Positions 61,339-64,000 of a stretch of DNA of 64,000 nt are shown one piece after another. The notes beneath the pieces were generated by a model, which was not told the origin of the DNA, ran no database searches, and was given only the letters and a program-made list of their open reading frames with translations. Both the position numbers and the translations under genes were made by a program. Position 1 is the stretch's first letter. The number at the start of each line of letters is the position of its first letter. Source of the DNA: Gemmobacter caeruleus (GTDB lineage: Bacteria > Pseudomonadota > Alphaproteobacteria > Rhodobacterales > Rhodobacteraceae); assembly GCF_008271655.1 (NCBI RefSeq), contig NZ_VKKX01000033.1, positions 62,001-126,000 of the forward strand, read 5' to 3'.

Positions 61339-61964
61339 GTGCGAAATATCCTGACTTCCTGTGTTTCGTGCCGCATCGCCGCCATATCGGCGCCGGGGGT
61401 AAAGGTGGTCACCTCGTCCAGCGGCAGCGCCGCCGCCTCATGCGCCAGTTCGGCGATCAGCGGCGCCAGCCGGGTCAGGATCGCCTGCGCCTCGGTCTGG
61501 CCCAGCGGCAGAAAGCGCGTGGCGGCCGAAACCAACTGCGCCGCCGCGCCATGCAGCAGCAGCGACAACACCTCAGGGGTCGAGACCCGCAGCGCCCGCG
61601 TCGCCAGCCCCACCGCCACCGGATAGGGCCAGATTGCCGGTGCCGTCCCGTGTATCCCGGCAATCAGCGTGGCAAAGGCGCGGCCCTGCTCCATAAGTTC
61701 GACCGCGCGCTCGGCGCTGCTGGCCATGGCGTGTAACAGATCGGCCAAGCCTTGCGAATCGTCGCCCGCCCGCGCCCGCGCCACCACCACCGCATCCAGC
61801 CGGGGCGTGCCCAGCCGCAGCACGTCGCGCACCCATTGCTCCACCCCCGCCGCATCGGGGACAAGGCCGGTGGCCATCGGCTCCTCCAGGCCCTGACTAT
61901 AGGCAAAGCCGCCGATCGGAAAGGCGGGTGAAAGCCATTGCACAAGGCGCAGCCGGTCATCCAT
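61335..61964 (-). CDS. ureF: Urease accessory protein UreF
   Basis: A 209-residue all-helical protein that works as a GTPase-activating partner of UreG during nickel insertion. The start [13 protein letters not shown]-type signature is here [20 protein letters not shown], and the C-terminus holds the [11 protein letters not shown] end typical of UreF. The start at 61964 has an 8-nt overlap with ureE; upstream in-frame codons to 62051 fall within ureE's His-rich end and are rejected. Confidence 0.94.
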   Translation of the reverse strand: MDDRLRLVQWLSPAFPIGGFAYSQGLEEPMATGLVPDAAGVEQWVRDVLRLGTPRLDAVVVARARAGDDSQGLADLLHAMASSAERAVELMEQGRAFATLIAGIHGTAPAIWPYPVAVGLATRALRVSTPEVLSLLLHGAAAQLVSAATRFLPLGQTEAQAILTRLAPLIAELAHEAAALPLDEVTTFTPGADMAAMRHETQEVRIFRT

Positions 61965-62463
61965 GGCTGTGCAGAACCCCGTCGCCATGGTGATGGGCAA
62001 AGCCATGATCGTGGCTGCCATGGTCATGCCCCATCGTGCGGCCGTGGCCATAGGCGCCCCCTTCGGGGCGGAAGGCGGCCTCGGCGATGGTCAGGCTGGC
62101 ACCCAGCCCGGTCAGCATGCGTTCCAGCACATGATCGCGGCGGATCACCAGATGATCCTCCTCGATCTGGCAGGGCGTGTGACGATTGCCGATATGCCAG
62201 GCCAGGCGCGGCAGGTCGCCCCGCACCTGAACCACAGGCTCTACCGCCGCGATGACAACGATCAGCCGCCCGTCCGACAGCGCAAAGGCGTCGCCCTGTT
62301 CCAGGCTGACAGTTTCGGGCAGATCGACCAGAAAGGCGGTGCCGTCTTCGGCCACCAGGCGCTTGCGGCGCAGAAACCGCGCGTCATAGCCCAGCACCAC
62401 GCGGCTGTCGGCGCGCAGCCAGGTGCCGGCGCGTTGAATGGAATGGGAATGGGGCTGTTGCAT
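61957..62463 (-). CDS. ureE: Urease accessory protein UreE (nickel chaperone)
   Basis: A 168-residue metallochaperone that supplies nickel to the urease maturation complex. The N-terminal half is the UreE N-domain, and the central segment holds WHIGNRHTPCQIEEDHLVI with the conserved metal-site histidine. The C-terminal 31 residues contain ten histidines (HDHGSHDHG and HHHGD stretches), the classic high-capacity nickel tail. It starts 31 nt downstream of the plus-strand small gene that separates it from ureC. Confidence 0.95.
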   Translation of the reverse strand: MQQPHSHSIQRAGTWLRADSRVVLGYDARFLRRKRLVAEDGTAFLVDLPETVSLEQGDAFALSDGRLIVVIAAVEPVVQVRGDLPRLAWHIGNRHTPCQIEEDHLVIRRDHVLERMLTGLGASLTIAEAAFRPEGGAYGHGRTMGHDHGSHDHGFAHHHGDGVLHSHG

Positions 62464-62493
62464 GATTCCTTAACCTTCCGCGCGGAGGCTGAG

Positions 62494-62685
62494 ATGGAGA
62501 GTTTGATGAAGGGAATCGCCATGCCGGACCGCACCCCCCAGGAAGAACTGACCGAACTGCGCGCCCAGATCCGCCGCCTGCAATCGCGCGAAGCCGCCCT
62601 CGCGCTGGAGGTGGAGGGGACGGGCCCCGCCCCCCTGCGGCCCGGCTGGCCGATCCGCCGCATGGTGACCCCGGCCCTGCATTAG
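62494..62685 (+). CDS. 63-residue small protein encoded against the urease operon
   Basis: A short plus-strand frame between ureE (ends its divergent start at 62463) and ureC. It has a GCGGAGGCTGAG ribosome site before ATG 62494; inner ATGs at 62506 and 62521 are possible starts. The central half, [32 protein letters not shown], is a charged coiled coil (shown here only as [13 protein letters not shown]), and the end [10 protein letters not shown] is basic. The end overlaps the ureC stop by 4 nt. No family was recognised, but the shape is that of a real small protein. A gene opposite to the operon could also affect ureC-ureE transcript continuity. Confidence 0.6.
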   Translation: MESLMKGIAMPDRTPQEELTELRAQIRRLQSREAALALEVEGTGPAPLRPGWPIRRMVTPALH

Positions 62686-64000
62686 AACAGGAAATACCGC
62701 TGGGCCAAGGGCAGCTCGACCGCCGGCTGGCAGGTCAGCAATTCGCCATCGGCGCGCACCTCATAGGTTTCGGGATGCACCTCGATCATCGGCGTGGCGG
62801 CGTTCAGCCGCATGTCGGATTTGCCGATGGCGCGGGTATTCTCCACCCCGTAAAGCCGCTTTTGCAGCCCCAGCGCCGCGCCCACGCCCCCCGCCATTGC
62901 CGCCGCGGACAGGAAGGTGGCGCAGGCCTCGGCCCGCGCGCGGCCCAGGGCGCCGAACATCGGGCGCGAATACATCGGCTGCACCGGGATCGACCCGTTC
63001 GGATCGCCCATCTGCGCCAGGACGATCAGGCCGCCCATCAGCACCATGTCGGGCTTGGCCCCGAAAAACGCCGGCGACCAGATCACCAGATCAGCGCGCT
63101 TGCCGATCTCCACACTGCCGATATGGCGCGCAAGGCCATGCGCGATGGCCGGATTGATGGTGTATTTCGCGATGTAGCGGCGCACGCGCCGATTGTCGTT
63201 GGCGCCGGTTTCATCGGCCAGCCGGCCCCGCTGCACCTTCATCTTGTGCGCGGTCTGCCAGGTGCGGGTGATCACCTCGCCCACCCGCCCCATGGCCTGA
63301 CTGTCGGAGGAGATGATCGAGAACGCCCCCATGTCATGCAGGATGTCTTCGGCCGCGATGGTTTCCTTGCGGATACGGCTTTCGGCAAAGGCCACATCCT
63401 CGGGGATCGAACGGTCAAGGTGGTGGCAGACCATCAGCATGTCGAGATGTTCCTCCACCGTGTTGACGGTATAGGGCATCGTCGGATTGGTGGAAGACGG
63501 GATGACGTTCTGGCTGCTGACCACCTTCATGATGTCGGGCGCATGGCCGCCGCCCGCGCCCTCGGTGTGAAAGGCATGGATCGTGCGGCCCTTGATCGCG
63601 GCCAGCGTGTTTTCCACAAAGCCGCTTTCATTCAGCGTGTCGGTGTGGATCATCACCTGCACATCCATGTCATCGGCCACCGACAGGCAGCAGTCGATGG
63701 CGGCCGGGGTGGTGCCCCAATCCTCATGCAGCTTGAGCGCACAGGCCCCCGCCGCGACCTGCTCCACCAGCCCCTCCGGCAGCGACGCATTGCCCTTGCC
63801 CGCCACCGCGAAATTCATCGGGATCGCATCCAGCGCCTGCAACATGCGCTGGATATGCCAGGGCCCGGGCGTGCATGTGGTGGCCAAAGTGCCATGCGAC
63901 GGGCCGGTGCCGCCGCCCAGCATGGTGGTGACGCCGGAATGCAGGGCATCCTCGGCCTGTTGCGGGCAGATGAAATGGATATGCGCATCCATCCCGCCCG
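62682..64000 (-). CDS. ureC: Urease subunit alpha, C-terminal 439 residues (5' end outside window)
   Basis: The catalytic subunit that hydrolyses urea to ammonia and carbamate with two nickel ions. The visible part starts at the MDAHIHF nickel-ligand histidines and includes the lysine that is carbamylated to bridge the nickel ions (ALKLHEDWG). It also has [26 protein letters not shown], the flap histidine region MVCHHLD, and the C-terminal [14 protein letters not shown]. The full protein is usually about 570 residues, so some 130 N-terminal residues lie beyond the edge. It lies upstream of ureE, ureF and ureG on the minus strand. Confidence 0.97.
   Translation of the reverse strand, partial: GGMDAHIHFICPQQAEDALHSGVTTMLGGGTGPSHGTLATTCTPGPWHIQRMLQALDAIPMNFAVAGKGNASLPEGLVEQVAAGACALKLHEDWGTTPAAIDCCLSVADDMDVQVMIHTDTLNESGFVENTLAAIKGRTIHAFHTEGAGGGHAPDIMKVVSSQNVIPSSTNPTMPYTVNTVEEHLDMLMVCHHLDRSIPEDVAFAESRIRKETIAAEDILHDMGAFSIISSDSQAMGRVGEVITRTWQTAHKMKVQRGRLADETGANDNRRVRRYIAKYTINPAIAHGLARHIGSVEIGKRADLVIWSPAFFGAKPDMVLMGGLIVLAQMGDPNGSIPVQPMYSRPMFGALGRARAEACATFLSAAAMAGGVGAALGLQKRLYGVENTRAIGKSDMRLNAATPMIEVHPETYEVRADGELLTCQPAVELPLAQRYFLF

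Noticed and set aside
1-64000. CRISPR array, insertion sequence or prophage
   Set aside because: No run of regularly spaced repeats, no transposase or phage structural genes, and no terminal inverted repeats with target duplication were found.

Overview
The window is chromosomal DNA from a GC-rich alphaproteobacterium, most likely of the Rhodobacteraceae (Paracoccus/Rhodobacter relatives). This is an inference from gene content: an aa3-type cytochrome oxidase subunit IV micro-gene, a DmdC-type acyl-CoA dehydrogenase, a sulfotransferase-like gene next to a class IV aminotransferase, a zinc-ribbon DinB and a ureE-F-G gene block, all with strong G/C third-position codon bias. No phage, insertion sequence, integrase or CRISPR array was found.

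Positions 1-12650 are an exopolysaccharide/capsule locus. The plus-strand part starts with a sugar-nucleotide epimerase tail and a nucleotidyltransferase. It continues with an ExoF-like export protein, a Wzz/GumC-type co-polymerase and a BY-kinase-like ATPase whose P-loop lacks the usual lysine. A minus-strand three-gene block (glucose-1-phosphate cytidylyltransferase, an SDR, CDP-glucose 4,6-dehydratase) makes a CDP-deoxysugar, and its first gene is much poorer in GC than its surroundings. A secreted beta-propeller glycosidase-like protein, a methyltransferase, a glycosyltransferase and a GT2-phosphoglycosyltransferase fusion complete the set. A tRNA-Thr gene marks the edge.

Positions 12790-33400 hold mostly housekeeping genes: trmJ-like methyltransferase, TfoX-N protein, ThiE/TenI-like protein, clpB, cutC, a ROK kinase, pyrF, an SPFH/NfeD pair, dadA and dinB. 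Among them is a 6.7-kb operon of two transglutaminase-fold proteins around an ATP-grasp/alpha-E protein. This is a predicted peptide-ligation system whose usual Anbu protease partner is absent here.

Positions 33490-49070 carry tRNA-Arg, an orphan histidine kinase, rpmH-rnpA, pheT, a mobA operon, azlCD, a chain of overlapping minus-strand genes ending in an acyl-CoA dehydrogenase, tsaC/sua5, yidD (detached from rnpA), aroC and a TetR regulator. The TetR gene is divergent from an AhpD-like gene across an intergenic region with three copies of one 16-bp palindrome.

Positions 49180-64000 hold a secreted lipase-like hydrolase, a Nudix-greB-GNAT operon, an alpha-glucosidase, two tandem MFS transporters with a KpsS-like gene, asd, the sulfotransferase/aminotransferase pair, a phasin-like small protein and the urease accessory genes ureG, ureF, ureE with most of ureC, which runs off the right edge. 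A short plus-strand gene sits head-on between ureC and ureE.
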